Source: Zoogloea sp044344315 (GTDB taxonomy: Bacteria > Pseudomonadota > Gammaproteobacteria > Burkholderiales > Rhodocyclaceae). Taken from it: 64,000 nt of DNA. Below are positions 16,157 through 24,512 of the stretch, piece by piece (within the stretch, counting starts at the first letter, position 1; each line of letters begins with the position of its first letter). The DNA is taken from positions 1 to 64,000 of the forward strand of contig NZ_JBIJDC010000006.1 of the NCBI RefSeq assembly GCF_044344315.1. The letters run 5' to 3'. Under the pieces are notes generated by a model. It was not told where the DNA came from. It saw only the letters and a program-made list of their open reading frames with translations, and ran no database searches. The position numbers were made by a program, and so were the translations under genes.

Positions 16157-16779
16157 TGGTTCGTACTCGCACGCTAGGTGTCCTGCTGGCTTCGCTGCTG
16201 TTCGCCGCCGGCACCGCCCATGCAGATTCCCTGGCCCAGCTCAAGCAGTTCATGGACGGCACCCGCTCGGCGCGAGGAAGCTTCTCCCAGCAAGTGTTCT
16301 CCAAGTCGGGACGCAAGCCCCAGCAGGCCAGCGGTACGTTTGCCTTCTCGCGGCCGGGCAAGTTCCGCTGGACCTACGAGAAGCCCTACGCCCAGTTGCT
16401 GGTGGGGGATGGCACCAAGCTGTGGGCCTGGGACCAGGAGCTCAACCAGGTCACCACCAAGAAGCTGGGCCAAGCCCTGGGCAGCACGCCGGCGGCGATC
16501 CTCGCCGGCGACAACTCCTTAGAAAAGAACTTCACCCTCCAGGACGATGGTGCCGCTGACGGCCTGGAATGGGTCGAGGCCAGGCCCAAGGCCGACGACA
16601 GCAGCTTCGAGCGCATCCGCATGGGCTTCTCCGGTGGTCAGCTTAAGGCCATGGTGTTGCACGACAACTTCGGCCAGACCACGTCCCTGAACTTTCTGCA
16701 GATGGAGCGCAATCCGTCCCTGGATGCCGGGTTGTTCCGCTTCGTGCCACCCAAGGGCGCGGACGTGGTTGGCGACTAG
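16156..16779 (+). CDS. lolA: Outer-membrane lipoprotein carrier LolA
   Basis: 207 residues. A signal peptide with cleavage after TAHA (about residue 23) sends it to the periplasm, where LolA takes lipoproteins from LolCDE to LolB. The family pattern is visible: LKQFMDGTRSARGSFSQQVF near the N-terminus, RPGKFRWTYEKPY, and a C-terminal FGQTTSLNFLQMERN. AAGGAG at 16146-16151 favours ATG 16156 over the adjacent ATG 16153. The gene overlaps the end of ftsK and is followed after 12 bp by rarA, an order (ftsK-lolA-rarA-serS) that is common in Proteobacteria. Confidence 0.96.
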   Translation: MVRTRTLGVLLASLLFAAGTAHADSLAQLKQFMDGTRSARGSFSQQVFSKSGRKPQQASGTFAFSRPGKFRWTYEKPYAQLLVGDGTKLWAWDQELNQVTTKKLGQALGSTPAAILAGDNSLEKNFTLQDDGAADGLEWVEARPKADDSSFERIRMGFSGGQLKAMVLHDNFGQTTSLNFLQMERNPSLDAGLFRFVPPKGADVVGD

Positions 16780-16791
16780 CCGGCAAAGCCC

Positions 16792-18162
16792 ATGGCTGAC
16801 CTGTTCGATACGCTTGATCCGCCGCGCCAACCCCTGGCGGAGGCGATGCGGCCGCAGACCATTGCCGACGTGATCGGCCAAAAGCATCTGCTCGGCCCGG
16901 GCAAGCCCCTGGCCCTGGCCTTCCAGTCCGGCAAACTGCACTCCATGATTCTGTGGGGGCCGCCGGGGGTGGGCAAGACCACCCTGGCCCGCCTGATGGC
17001 GCGTGCCTTCGATGCGGAGTTTGCCTCCCTCTCCGCCGTGTTTTCCGGCGTCAAGGACATCCGCGAGGCCATTGCCCGCGCCGAGGCCGAGCGCAGCCGC
17101 GGGCGTCACACCATCCTCTTCGTGGATGAGGTGCATCGCTTCAACAAGGCCCAGCAGGACGCCTTTCTGCCCTACGTGGAGCAGGGCCTGGTCACCCTGA
17201 TCGGCGCCACCACCGAGAATCCGTCCTTCGAGGTGAACTCGGCCCTGCTGTCCCGGGCGGCGGTGTATGTGCTGGAGTCCCTCAGCCAGGCGGAGCTAAG
17301 CGAGCTGTTCGAGCGTGCGCGGCATGTGGCTTGTCCAGACTTGGGTTTCGAGGACGATGCCCGTGATCGCCTGACCGGCTTTGCCGATGGCGATGCCCGG
17401 CGCCTGCTCAATCTGGTGGAACAGGTGACCACGGCGGCCACCACGGCCGGGCTTAATCCGGTGACGCCAGCCTTCATCGACGAAGCCCTGTCACGCAACC
17501 TGAGGCGTTTCGACAAGGGCGGCGAGGCCTTTTACGACCAGATCTCGGCGCTCCACAAGTCCATCCGCGGTTCGGACCCGGATGCTGCTCTTTATTGGTT
17601 GTGCCGCATGCTCGACGGTGGAGCTGAGCCTCTGTACATGGGGCGGAGGCTGGTGCGCATGGCCATCGAGGATATCGGCCTGGCTGACCCCCGTGCATTG
17701 GAAATCTGCCTCAACGCCTGTGCCACCTTCGAGCGTCTCGGCTCACCGGAAGGCGAGCTGGCGCTGGCCCAGGCGGCGGTCTTCCTGGCCTGCGCGGCCA
17801 AATCGAACGCGGTTTACAAGGCGTATAATGCAGCGCGTCAATTCGTGAAGCAGGACGTATCCCGGCAAGTGCCGATTCACCTGCGCAACGCGCCCACAAA
17901 GCTGATGAAGGAGCTGGGCTACGGCAAGGCCTACCGCTATGCCCATGACGAGCCCGATGGCTACGCCGCTGGCGAAACCTATCTGCCGGATGGCATGGAA
18001 AGGCCAGACTGGTACCAGCCCGTCGGTCGGGGCCTTGAGGCCAGGATTGCAGAGAAACTTGAGCGGCTGCGGGCTCTCGACCGGGAATACCACGAAGGCG
18101 AGAGCCGGCAGTCCGGCGGGAAGTTCAGTGCTGCTCGTGGGGGAGGGGATGGGCCGCAATGA
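16792..18162 (+). CDS. rarA: Replication-associated recombination protein RarA (MgsA)
   Basis: 456 residues. This AAA+ clamp-loader-like ATPase acts at stalled replication forks. It has Walker A GPPGVGKTT near residue 56, Walker B LFVDEVHRFNKAQQD near 107, sensor 1 GATTENPSFEVNSALLSRA near 140, and the C-terminal tetramerisation domain with HKSIRGSDPDAALYWL near 250. The last ~13 codons overlap, on the opposite strand, a small gene ending at 18125. Confidence 0.96.
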   Translation: MADLFDTLDPPRQPLAEAMRPQTIADVIGQKHLLGPGKPLALAFQSGKLHSMILWGPPGVGKTTLARLMARAFDAEFASLSAVFSGVKDIREAIARAEAERSRGRHTILFVDEVHRFNKAQQDAFLPYVEQGLVTLIGATTENPSFEVNSALLSRAAVYVLESLSQAELSELFERARHVACPDLGFEDDARDRLTGFADGDARRLLNLVEQVTTAATTAGLNPVTPAFIDEALSRNLRRFDKGGEAFYDQISALHKSIRGSDPDAALYWLCRMLDGGAEPLYMGRRLVRMAIEDIGLADPRALEICLNACATFERLGSPEGELALAQAAVFLACAAKSNAVYKAYNAARQFVKQDVSRQVPIHLRNAPTKLMKELGYGKAYRYAHDEPDGYAAGETYLPDGMERPDWYQPVGRGLEARIAEKLERLRALDREYHEGESRQSGGKFSAARGGGDGPQ

Positions 18163-18397
18163 AGCGGGCGCAGGCGTCACGGAAACGCTTGGCCTTGGCC
18201 CGATCGCCGCGCTCTTCGGCGGCATCCACCAGATCAAGCATGAACTGGGTCAGCATCAAGGTGCCTTCGCGGGTCTGGACAAGCCCGCAGGCGATCTGGG
18301 CTGCCGCGGCATCAGGGATGTCATGGTGCTCGGCAATGATGGCGACGTCTTCGTCGGTCAGGTCGCAGTAATCCAGGCAGTCACGGATGGACAACAT
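18125..18397 (-). CDS. Small hypothetical protein
   Basis: 90 residues from ATG 18397. It is acidic at the N-terminus (SIRDCLDYCDLTDEDVAII) and helical, with a C-terminal stretch rich in Arg and Ala ending in HPLPHEQH. I do not recognise a named family, although the DLTDEDVAIIAEH lead resembles small conserved proteobacterial proteins of unknown function. A GGAGAC stretch precedes the start. It overlaps the 3' end of rarA by 38 bp on the other strand, so the two transcripts are partly complementary. Confidence 0.6.
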   Translation of the reverse strand: MLSIRDCLDYCDLTDEDVAIIAEHHDIPDAAAAQIACGLVQTREGTLMLTQFMLDLVDAAEERGDRAKAKRFRDACARFIAAHPLPHEQH

Positions 18398-18657
18398 CGG
18401 GGTCTCCTTCGGTGGTCGCATTGGAATGGCGCATCTGATGAGCGCCTCTTTACAATTGTGACCTGTGAGTGTGTGAAATCAAGAAAAGTTTCCGCCTTTT
18501 GGTGCTATTAACTTCTTGATTTCTATTGTTTCTGATATGCCATGCGCAGGACGCATGCTGCAATGCAATATAACCGAAAAGCGGTGGTCGCGCATTAGCA
18601 ATTTCCGGACCGCTGCCGTTTCGATAAGCTAATTTTCTGATTTGAATAGGGATTGTC

Positions 18658-19944
18658 ATGCTTGATGTGCAACTGCTGCGTACCCGTCTGGACTTTGTTG
18701 CGGAGCGGCTGGCGACGCGGGGAATGAGCCTCGATGTGGCGGCCTTTCAGGCTCTCGAGGACGAGCGCAAATCCCGTCAGACCCGTACCCAGGAGCTCCA
18801 GTCCCGACGCAATACCCTGTCCAAACAGGTCGGGCAGCTCAAGGGCAAGGGTGAAGATGCATCGGCCGTCCTGGCCGAGGTTGCCGGCATTGGCGATGAG
18901 CTCAAGGCCAACGAGGTGGCGCTGGCAGAGCTGCTGGAGCGCTTCAACGCCTTTGTGGCTGGCCTGCCCAACCTGCCCCACGACAGCGTTCCCGTCGGCA
19001 AGTCGGAAACCGACAACGTTGAAGTCAGCCGCTGGGGCAGTGTGCCCAGCTTCGACTTCGAAGTGCGTGACCACGTGGACATCGGCACCCGCCTGGGCGG
19101 GCTGGACTTCGAGACCGCGGTCAAGATCTCCGGCGCCCGCTTCACCCTGATGAAGGGCGGGCTGGCCCGCCTGCACCGGGCCCTTGCCCAGTTCATGCTC
19201 GACACCCACACCGCCGAACACGGCTACACCGAGCTCTATGCGCCTTATCTGGTCAACGCCGAGAGCATGTACGGCACCGGCCAGTTGCCCAAGTTCGAGG
19301 AAGACCTCTTCGCCGTGCCCAAGGCCGATGGCAGCAAGTTTTACCTGATCCCCACCGCCGAGGTGCCCGTCACCAACATCGTCCGTGACGAGATCGTGCC
19401 GGCCGAATCCCTGCCGATGAAGTTCGTCTGCCATACCCCGTGCTTCCGTTCCGAAGCCGGTAGCTATGGCCGTGACACCCGCGGCATGATCCGCCAGCAC
19501 CAGTTTGACAAGGTCGAGCTCGTCCGCATCGAGCGCCCCGAGAACGCCTGGGATGCCCTGGAAGAACTCACCGGCCACGCCGAGGCCATCCTGCAGAAGC
19601 TGGAACTGCCGTATCGCAAGATCGTGTTGTGCTCCGGTGACATGGGCTTCGGTGCTGCCAAAACCTACGACCTGGAAGTCTGGCTGCCGGCCCAGAACAC
19701 CTACCGGGAGATCTCCTCCTGCTCGTGCTTCGAGAGCTTCCAGGCCCGCCGCATGCAGGCCCGTTTCAAGAACGCCCAAGGCAAGAACGAATCCCTCGCC
19801 ACCCTCAATGGCTCCGGCCTTGCGGTGGGGCGGACCCTGGTGGCGGTGCTCGAGAATTATCAGCAGGCTGACGGCTCGGTGCGCGTACCTGCCGTGCTGC
19901 AGCCCTATATGGGCGGTATCGCCGTGCTCCAGGCACCTCTGTGA
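18658..19944 (+). CDS. serS: Seryl-tRNA synthetase
   Basis: 428 residues, full length. The N-terminal long coiled-coil arm (about 25-100) grips the long variable arm of tRNA-Ser. The class II core follows, with motif 2 FRSEAGSYGRDTRGMIRQH near residue 263 and motif 3 NGSGLAVGRT near 383, where the Arg binds ATP. It charges tRNA-Ser in the cytosol. The 260-bp region before it (18398-18657) is AT-rich near 18480-18535 and must hold the promoter, but I could not fix the hexamers. A tRNA-Ser(CGA) gene lies 540 bp downstream. Confidence 0.98.
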   Translation: MLDVQLLRTRLDFVAERLATRGMSLDVAAFQALEDERKSRQTRTQELQSRRNTLSKQVGQLKGKGEDASAVLAEVAGIGDELKANEVALAELLERFNAFVAGLPNLPHDSVPVGKSETDNVEVSRWGSVPSFDFEVRDHVDIGTRLGGLDFETAVKISGARFTLMKGGLARLHRALAQFMLDTHTAEHGYTELYAPYLVNAESMYGTGQLPKFEEDLFAVPKADGSKFYLIPTAEVPVTNIVRDEIVPAESLPMKFVCHTPCFRSEAGSYGRDTRGMIRQHQFDKVELVRIERPENAWDALEELTGHAEAILQKLELPYRKIVLCSGDMGFGAAKTYDLEVWLPAQNTYREISSCSCFESFQARRMQARFKNAQGKNESLATLNGSGLAVGRTLVAVLENYQQADGSVRVPAVLQPYMGGIAVLQAPL

Positions 19945-20004
19945 TGTAACGCGGGAGCCGGGGCAGGCGCTGTCCCGGTTCTCAATCCATCAGATTTTAT
20001 GTAT

Positions 20005-20036
20005 ATTAGAAAGCTCTAATTTATTTCGGAGCTTTC
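20005..20036 (+). promoter_or_regulatory. Inverted repeats over the leader and ribosome binding site of the AhpD-like gene
   Basis: Two overlapping symmetric elements are seen. ATTAGA-AAGC-TCTAAT (20005-20020) is a perfect 6-bp palindrome that could be an operator. GAAAGCTC (20009-20016) pairs perfectly with GAGCTTTC (20029-20036) and would hide the GGAG ribosome binding site at 20028-20031 in a hairpin. Confidence 0.5.
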
Positions 20037-20039
20037 ACC

Positions 20040-20405
20040 ATGAGCAGCAAGTCCTTCGTCCAGATCACCGGAGACCTCAACAAGGGGCTCAAGGCCCTGC
20101 ATGCCGAGATTCCCGAAACCATGAAGGGCTTCTCCAGCATGGCCAAGGAGGCGATGAAGGAGGGTTCCCTGTCCGCTCTGCACAAGGAGCTCATCGCCCT
20201 TGCCATTGGTGTCTCTGCGCGCTGTGATGGTTGCATCGGCTTCCACGTCAAGGCCCTGATCCGTCTTGGTGTCACCCGCGAGCAGCTCATGGAAACCCTG
20301 GGGATCTGCACCTACATGGGCGGCGGCCCCAGCCTCATGTATGCCGCCGAAGCGGTGCGTGCCTACGACGAGTTTACTGCCGGTGTAGCCAAGCCCGCCG
20401 AATGA
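20040..20405 (+). CDS. AhpD-like carboxymuconolactone decarboxylase-family protein
   Basis: 121 residues, all helical. It carries the redox motif CDGCIGFH (Cys62, Cys65, His69), the CxxCxxxH signature of AhpD-type alkylhydroperoxidase proteins, instead of the decarboxylase active site. AhpD relatives use this dithiol to reduce peroxides or act as disulfide partners in the cytosol. The gene stands alone between serS and a tRNA gene, with its own leader containing inverted repeats that cover the ribosome binding site, so redox-dependent or translational control is possible. Confidence 0.9.
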   Translation: MSSKSFVQITGDLNKGLKALHAEIPETMKGFSSMAKEAMKEGSLSALHKELIALAIGVSARCDGCIGFHVKALIRLGVTREQLMETLGICTYMGGGPSLMYAAEAVRAYDEFTAGVAKPAE

Positions 20406-20434
20406 CTGGCATTTCCCGGGAATTGATATATAAT
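20406..20434 (+). promoter_or_regulatory. Promoter of tRNA-Ser
   Basis: CTGGCA (20406-20411, 4 of 6 matches to -35), 17-bp spacer and a perfect TATAAT (20429-20434), followed by a GC-rich stretch of the stringent discriminator type. It begins immediately after the AhpD-like stop codon and predicts a start near 20441. Confidence 0.6.
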
Positions 20435-20480
20435 CGCGGGCTTCGATCAGCCGACAGCGTCTGCTGAAAGCCAGGCACCA

Positions 20481-20570
20481 GGAGAGGTGGCAGAGTGGTC
20501 GAATGCGCCGGACTCGAAATCCGGTATACGGTTCTCCGTATCGAGGGTTCGAATCCCTCCTTCTCCGCCA
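20481..20570 (+). tRNA. tRNA-Ser (anticodon CGA)
   Basis: A 90-nt cloverleaf. The acceptor stem is GGAGAGG paired with CTTCTCC (one G-T wobble). The anticodon stem CCGGA/TCCGG encloses the loop CTCGAAA, with CGA at 20515-20517. It has the long variable arm typical of tRNA-Ser (about 20525-20545), the T arm GAGGG-TTCGAAT-CCCTC, discriminator G and an encoded CCA end. It reads UCG codons, which are frequent in this GC-rich genome. Confidence 0.97.
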
Positions 20571-20574
20571 GTTG

Positions 20575-20605
20575 AAAAAGCCCTTGAGAAATCAAGGGCT
20601 TTTTT
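20575..20605 (+). terminator. Terminator after tRNA-Ser
   Basis: AAAAAGCCCTTGA and TCAAGGGCTTTTT form a perfect 13-bp stem closed by GAAA, with a run of six T. It starts 5 nt after the tRNA. Confidence 0.9.
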
Positions 20606-20770
20606 GCATTTAGCTGACCTTTCTCAGTGTGGCGTGTCAGCCAGCACGGCGGAGCCTGTGGGGGGCGAATGAATTCGGCCCCACGGGCTCTCCGGTCGGC
20701 ATCCTCGCCTCCGGAAAACCCGTTCCGCTTCAACCGGCTTGCCGATCCGTCTCCTGCTCACGCAGCACAT

Positions 20771-20837
20771 TATCCGATATTTTCATTCGGAATATCCGAA
20801 TTGACTTCCGTGTTCGTTTGAATACAATTGTGTTCAA
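20771..20837 (+). promoter_or_regulatory. Promoter with operator-like palindromes for the flotillin operon
   Basis: The -35 TTGACT (20801-20806) and -10 TACAAT (20823-20828) are 16 bp apart, predicting a start near 20835. A 20-bp near-perfect palindrome (TTGAATACAATTGTGTTCAA, 20818-20837) covers the -10. An inverted repeat ATTCGGA-ATA-TCCGAAT (20785-20801) abuts the -35, and TATCCGA recurs at 20771-20777 and 20793-20799, 22 bp apart. The first gene of the operon encodes a ribbon-helix-helix-like protein that could bind here. Confidence 0.65.
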
Positions 20838-20861
20838 TGTGACATGGGCATGGGGTGGCGT

Positions 20862-21362
20862 ATGAGTCAAGCGGGTGGAATGGAGCCGATCTCCGCGCGT
20901 ATTCCGGGTGATCTGTATCTGTGGCTGGCGCAGCTGCGCGTCGATGGCGCCATGACCAACAGCGACAAGCTGCGTGTATTGCTCGGTCAGCTCAAGCGCC
21001 AGCACGACGGCGCGCTCGACTATGCCGCAGCCCATGCCTGGGCGCGGGAGCTTACGGGGCAGTTGCGGGAGTCCCTGGTTGTGTTGGAGGGGCAGGGGGA
21101 GACGCACTCGGAGGTTCTGGGCGCCATCCTGGATTTCACGACGGCCGCCCTGGCCTCCATCGTCAGTCAGGCCCCGAAAGATGCCAGCCAGGCTGCCAGG
21201 CTCGAAGAGACGCTCGTCCGAAGGAGCTTTGCGCTGTCCGAGACCTTGCTGCGACAGGCCGTCACGGCCTCGGCCGCTGCGCACGATCCCGAGGTCATCC
21301 GGCGCCATGTGGCCACTACGGTCGAAATTGCGATGAGTCTTCCCCTCAAGAAAGGAGCCTGA
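20862..21362 (+). CDS. Ribbon-helix-helix-like protein with helical C-terminal domain
   Basis: 166 residues. I recognise no named family. Residues ~9-45 look like a ribbon-helix-helix unit: a short strand (ISARIP), a helix (GDLYLWLAQLRVDG) and a second helix beginning TNSDKLRVLL. The remaining ~115 residues are helical and Ala/Leu-rich, like a four-helix or coiled-coil partner domain. The start is probably ATG 20862; two in-frame ATGs up to 20844 are alternatives. It is the first gene of the flotillin operon, 1 nt before the PspA-like gene, so it could be the operon's own repressor or a PspA-binding partner. Confidence 0.65.
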   Translation: MSQAGGMEPISARIPGDLYLWLAQLRVDGAMTNSDKLRVLLGQLKRQHDGALDYAAAHAWARELTGQLRESLVVLEGQGETHSEVLGAILDFTTAALASIVSQAPKDASQAARLEETLVRRSFALSETLLRQAVTASAAAHDPEVIRRHVATTVEIAMSLPLKKGA

Positions 21363-21363
21363 G

Positions 21364-22032
21364 ATGGCTGATTCCCTGAAAACCCGTGTTGGTCGTGTGA
21401 TTGCCGGAGGTGTGCATGCCTTGCTGGATCGCCTGGAAGATCAGGCCCCCGAGGCCGTGATGGAGCAGGCCCTGCGTGACGCGGACAGCGTGATCGACGA
21501 TGTGCGCCACGAGCTTGGGATCGTCGCTGCGAACCGTCATCTGTCCCAGCAGCAGCATGCCAGCCTGAATGGTCAGCATGCCCGTCTGGCCGAGCAGATC
21601 GACCAGGCCATGGCGCAGGGCCGCGACGAACTCGTTCGTGCTGCGGTGGCGCGGCAACTCGATATCGAGGCGCAACTGCCGGTGCTTGAGAACACCTTGT
21701 CAGAGCATGTCCTGCAGGAGCGCGAGTTGCAGGGTTTCGTCGCTGCCCTGTTGGCCAAGAAGCGCGAGATGGCAGACGCGCTTTCGGAATTCCGCAAGAG
21801 CCGCGCCGCGGCGGTGCGTGCATCCAGCAGTGATGCCGGTGCCGGTGCAGAGCAGCGCATTGGTGCGGTGACGGATGCCTTTGATCGCCTTTATGAGCGT
21901 CAGACCGGACTTACTGCCACCACCCGAAGCGGCAATCTGCAACAGGCCGCGCAGCTCAAGGAGCTCGACGAACTCGTGCGTGACAACAAGATCGCCGAGC
22001 GTATCGCCCAGCTCAAGGCAGGCCGGGCGTGA
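21364..22032 (+). CDS. PspA/IM30-family protein
   Basis: 222 residues, almost wholly coiled coil. The N-terminal amphipathic helix and the run GGVHALLDRLEDQAPEAVMEQALRDADSVIDDVRHEL match the PspA/Vipp1 (ESCRT-III-like) family. In that family, members bind and reshape the inner membrane under envelope stress. It is one member of a set with YqiJ- and YqiK-type genes, so membrane-domain organisation with flotillin is the likely job. Its TGA overlaps the GTG start of the next gene. Confidence 0.8.
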   Translation: MADSLKTRVGRVIAGGVHALLDRLEDQAPEAVMEQALRDADSVIDDVRHELGIVAANRHLSQQQHASLNGQHARLAEQIDQAMAQGRDELVRAAVARQLDIEAQLPVLENTLSEHVLQERELQGFVAALLAKKREMADALSEFRKSRAAAVRASSSDAGAGAEQRIGAVTDAFDRLYERQTGLTATTRSGNLQQAAQLKELDELVRDNKIAERIAQLKAGRA

Positions 22033-22655
22033 ATCTCTTCGCTGCAGAGCAAAACCTGCCGTTCGGTATCGCCTTTGCCTTGATCATCGGCATTGGTCTG
22101 CTTGAGGGGATCGGCATGCTGATCTCTCTCAGCCCGAGCAACCTGCTGGACGACCTTATCCCCGATTTCGACGGCGACGGCGGGCTCGATCGCGTGCTGG
22201 GCTGGCTGCACCTGGGCAAGGTGCCTGCGTTGGTCCTGCTATTGCTCTTCCTGCTGGGATACACCTTGTTTGGTTATGGCCTGCAGATGGTGGCCCGTGG
22301 GCTGTTCGGCAGTTACTTGCCAGCCTGGATAGCAGGTGTGCTGGCGGTGCCATCCGGCCTGGCAACCGTGCGTGGCCTGGGTGCGCTCGTGGCGCACATC
22401 ATCCCCCGGGACGAGACGAGCAGTGTCAGTGAGCAGACCCTGATCGGACGTGTCGGCGTGATCGTGGGGGGCACGGCCCGGCGAGGGCTGGCAGCCCAGG
22501 CCCGCGTCAGGGACAGCCATGGCCGATCCCACTACCTGATGGTCGAGCCGGACCTGGACGACGATGTACTGGAAGACGGGACGCAGGTGCTCATCGTGAG
22601 CAAGGCGGGTGCGTTCCATCGCTGCATTGCCAATCCCCATCCCACCCTGATGTAG
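22029..22655 (+). CDS. YqiJ-like membrane protein with OB/NfeD-type C-terminal domain
   Basis: 208 residues with a GTG start overlapping the previous stop (GTGA). Three membrane helices are apparent (about 10-33, 65-88 and 95-115). The C-terminal ~80 residues (SEQTLIGRVGVIVGGTARRG to DGTQVLIVSKAGAFHRC) form a small beta barrel like the NfeD/YqiJ OB domain. NfeD-type and YqiJ proteins partner bacterial flotillins at the membrane. The gene is followed, 52 bp later, by the flotillin. Confidence 0.85.
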   Translation: MNLFAAEQNLPFGIAFALIIGIGLLEGIGMLISLSPSNLLDDLIPDFDGDGGLDRVLGWLHLGKVPALVLLLLFLLGYTLFGYGLQMVARGLFGSYLPAWIAGVLAVPSGLATVRGLGALVAHIIPRDETSSVSEQTLIGRVGVIVGGTARRGLAAQARVRDSHGRSHYLMVEPDLDDDVLEDGTQVLIVSKAGAFHRCIANPHPTLM

Positions 22656-22707
22656 CCGGCGCCGGTGGGCGTTGCAACCAATTCAAACCTCCAAGGAACA
22701 CTCTCAA

Positions 22708-24453
22708 ATGACCAACTTGATTGAAATGCTGGGTTTGGCAGGCATTGTGCTGATCGCACTGCTCGCCATCGGCATCGTTTTTGCGCGCCTGTACAAACGC
22801 TCGACCAAGGAAACCGCGTTCGTGCGGACGGGCCTGGGTGGGCAGAAAGTCATCATGGACGGCGGCGCCATCGTGCTGCCGGTGTTCCATGAGCGTGTGC
22901 TCGTCAACATGAACACCTTGAAGCTTGAAGTGCTTCGACGGGAGCGGGAGAGTCTGATCACCAAGGACCGCATGCGGGTGGATGTGACCGCAGCCTTCTT
23001 CGTTCGGGTCAAGCAGACTGAAGAGTCGATCAGCATTGCGGCGCAAACACTGGGTGCGCGTACGATGAGTCCCGAAGAGTTGAAGACCCTGGTCGAAGAC
23101 AAGTTTGTGGATTCACTACGTGCCACGGCTGCCACCATGACCATCCAGGAGTTACAGGACAAGCGCCGGGATTTTGTGCAGGCTGTCCAGAACGCGGTGG
23201 CGGAAGACCTGGAGAAGAACGGCCTTGAGTTGGAGTCCGTGTCCCTGACCAGTCTGGATCAGACCGACAAGCAGTTCTTCAACCCCAACAACGCCTTCGA
23301 CGCCGAGGGCCTGACGCGCCTCACCGAGCAGACCGAGGCTCGGCGCAAACAGCGCAATGACGTGGAGCAGGACACGGAAGTCCTGGTCCGCACCAAGAAC
23401 CTGGAAGCGACGCGCCTGAAGCTCACCATCGAGAAGGACGAGGAGTTTGCGTCCCTCTCGCAAAAGCGCGAGATCGAGAACAGCCGCGCCGAGCAGGCCG
23501 CCTTGATTGCCACCCAGCAGGCCGAACGCAACCGGGAGGCGGAAGCGGCCAAGATCAACGCGGAATTGCAGGTCAGCCAGAAGCGCATCGAATCGGAGCG
23601 TGAGATCAAGGCCGCCGAGATCGACAAGAATCTGGCGATCCAGACACGTGAGATCGACAAGAACCTCGCGGTTCAGACCCGGGAGATCGAGCTCGAACGC
23701 AAGACCGAGATGCAAAGGGCCGAACAGCGCAAGCAGGTCGAAATTGCCCGGCAGGATACCCAGATCGCGATTGCGACCAAGTCCCGCGAGCAGTCCGATG
23801 CCGACGCGGCCGCCAACCTGGCCCGGGCCGAGGCAGTGAAGGCCGAGGAACTGGTCAATACCGCCCGTCAGGTGGCCGTGGCCGAACGGGAGAAGAGCAT
23901 CCAGCTGATCGAAGCATCGAAGGAAGCCGAACAGAGCGCCATCGCTATCAAGGTGTCAGCCTCCGCCGAGAAGGAGGCCGCCCTCGACCGCGCCGATGCC
24001 ATCACCATCGAAGCCACGGCCCGCCAGGCTGCAGCCCTGGCGGAGGCCGCCGGCAAGCGGGCCATCAACGAGGCACTCAATACCCTGTCGGCGGCGCAGG
24101 TGGACCTTCAGGTGCGCACCCTGCTGCTTCAGCAGTTGCCCAACATCCTCGAGCAGGCCGTGCGACCGATGGAGAAGATCGATTCGATCCGCATCTTCCA
24201 GGTCAGCGGCGTGCCCGGCGCACAGGGGGGCACGTCCGCTACCCCGGGCGCGGGTGGCGCGGGTGGGGCCACGTTTCCGGAACAGGTGATGAACTCGGCG
24301 CTCCAGTACCAGCTGGCCAAGCCGATTGTGGATGCGGTCATGAAGGACGCGGGGCTCTCCAACGAAGGCATCACCGGGATCGCCCAGGCCCTGGGCGGAA
24401 TGCTGGTTAAGCCGGAGGAGGCGGAAGGAGCGACGCAGGCCGTGAATGCCTGA
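22708..24453 (+). CDS. yqiK: Flotillin, YqiK family
   Basis: 581 residues from ATG 22708 with an AAGGA site. One N-terminal membrane helix (about 5-28) anchors it. The SPFH/Band-7 domain covers about 30-200, ending in LTSLDQTDKQFFNPNN, which is typical of YqiK. A very long, charged coiled coil (about 215-470) carries near-exact tandem REIDKNLA..QTREIDKNLAVQTREIE repeats. The C-terminus has a Gly/Ala-rich linker and a final hydrophobic segment (about 535-580). Flotillins scaffold membrane domains in the inner membrane. It ends the operon, followed by a strong terminator. Confidence 0.93.
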   Translation: MTNLIEMLGLAGIVLIALLAIGIVFARLYKRSTKETAFVRTGLGGQKVIMDGGAIVLPVFHERVLVNMNTLKLEVLRRERESLITKDRMRVDVTAAFFVRVKQTEESISIAAQTLGARTMSPEELKTLVEDKFVDSLRATAATMTIQELQDKRRDFVQAVQNAVAEDLEKNGLELESVSLTSLDQTDKQFFNPNNAFDAEGLTRLTEQTEARRKQRNDVEQDTEVLVRTKNLEATRLKLTIEKDEEFASLSQKREIENSRAEQAALIATQQAERNREAEAAKINAELQVSQKRIESEREIKAAEIDKNLAIQTREIDKNLAVQTREIELERKTEMQRAEQRKQVEIARQDTQIAIATKSREQSDADAAANLARAEAVKAEELVNTARQVAVAEREKSIQLIEASKEAEQSAIAIKVSASAEKEAALDRADAITIEATARQAAALAEAAGKRAINEALNTLSAAQVDLQVRTLLLQQLPNILEQAVRPMEKIDSIRIFQVSGVPGAQGGTSATPGAGGAGGATFPEQVMNSALQYQLAKPIVDAVMKDAGLSNEGITGIAQALGGMLVKPEEAEGATQAVNA

Positions 24454-24478
24454 TCCACGCCCCAGATCCCGATAAATC

Positions 24479-24504
24479 CAAAGCCCGCGTTAGCGGGCTT
24501 TTGA
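24479..24504. terminator. Bidirectional terminator between flotillin operon and asparagine-synthase gene
   Basis: AAAGCCCGC and GCGGGCTTT form a 9-bp stem with the loop GTTA, with A and T runs on both sides, so it can serve both convergent genes. Confidence 0.85.
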
Positions 24505-24512
24505 TTTCGGGC

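Noticed and set aside
20481..20861. tRNA-Ser as an integration site for an island carrying the flotillin operon
   Set aside because: No integrase, no repeat of the tRNA 3' end and no base-composition change were seen, and the tRNA has its own terminator.
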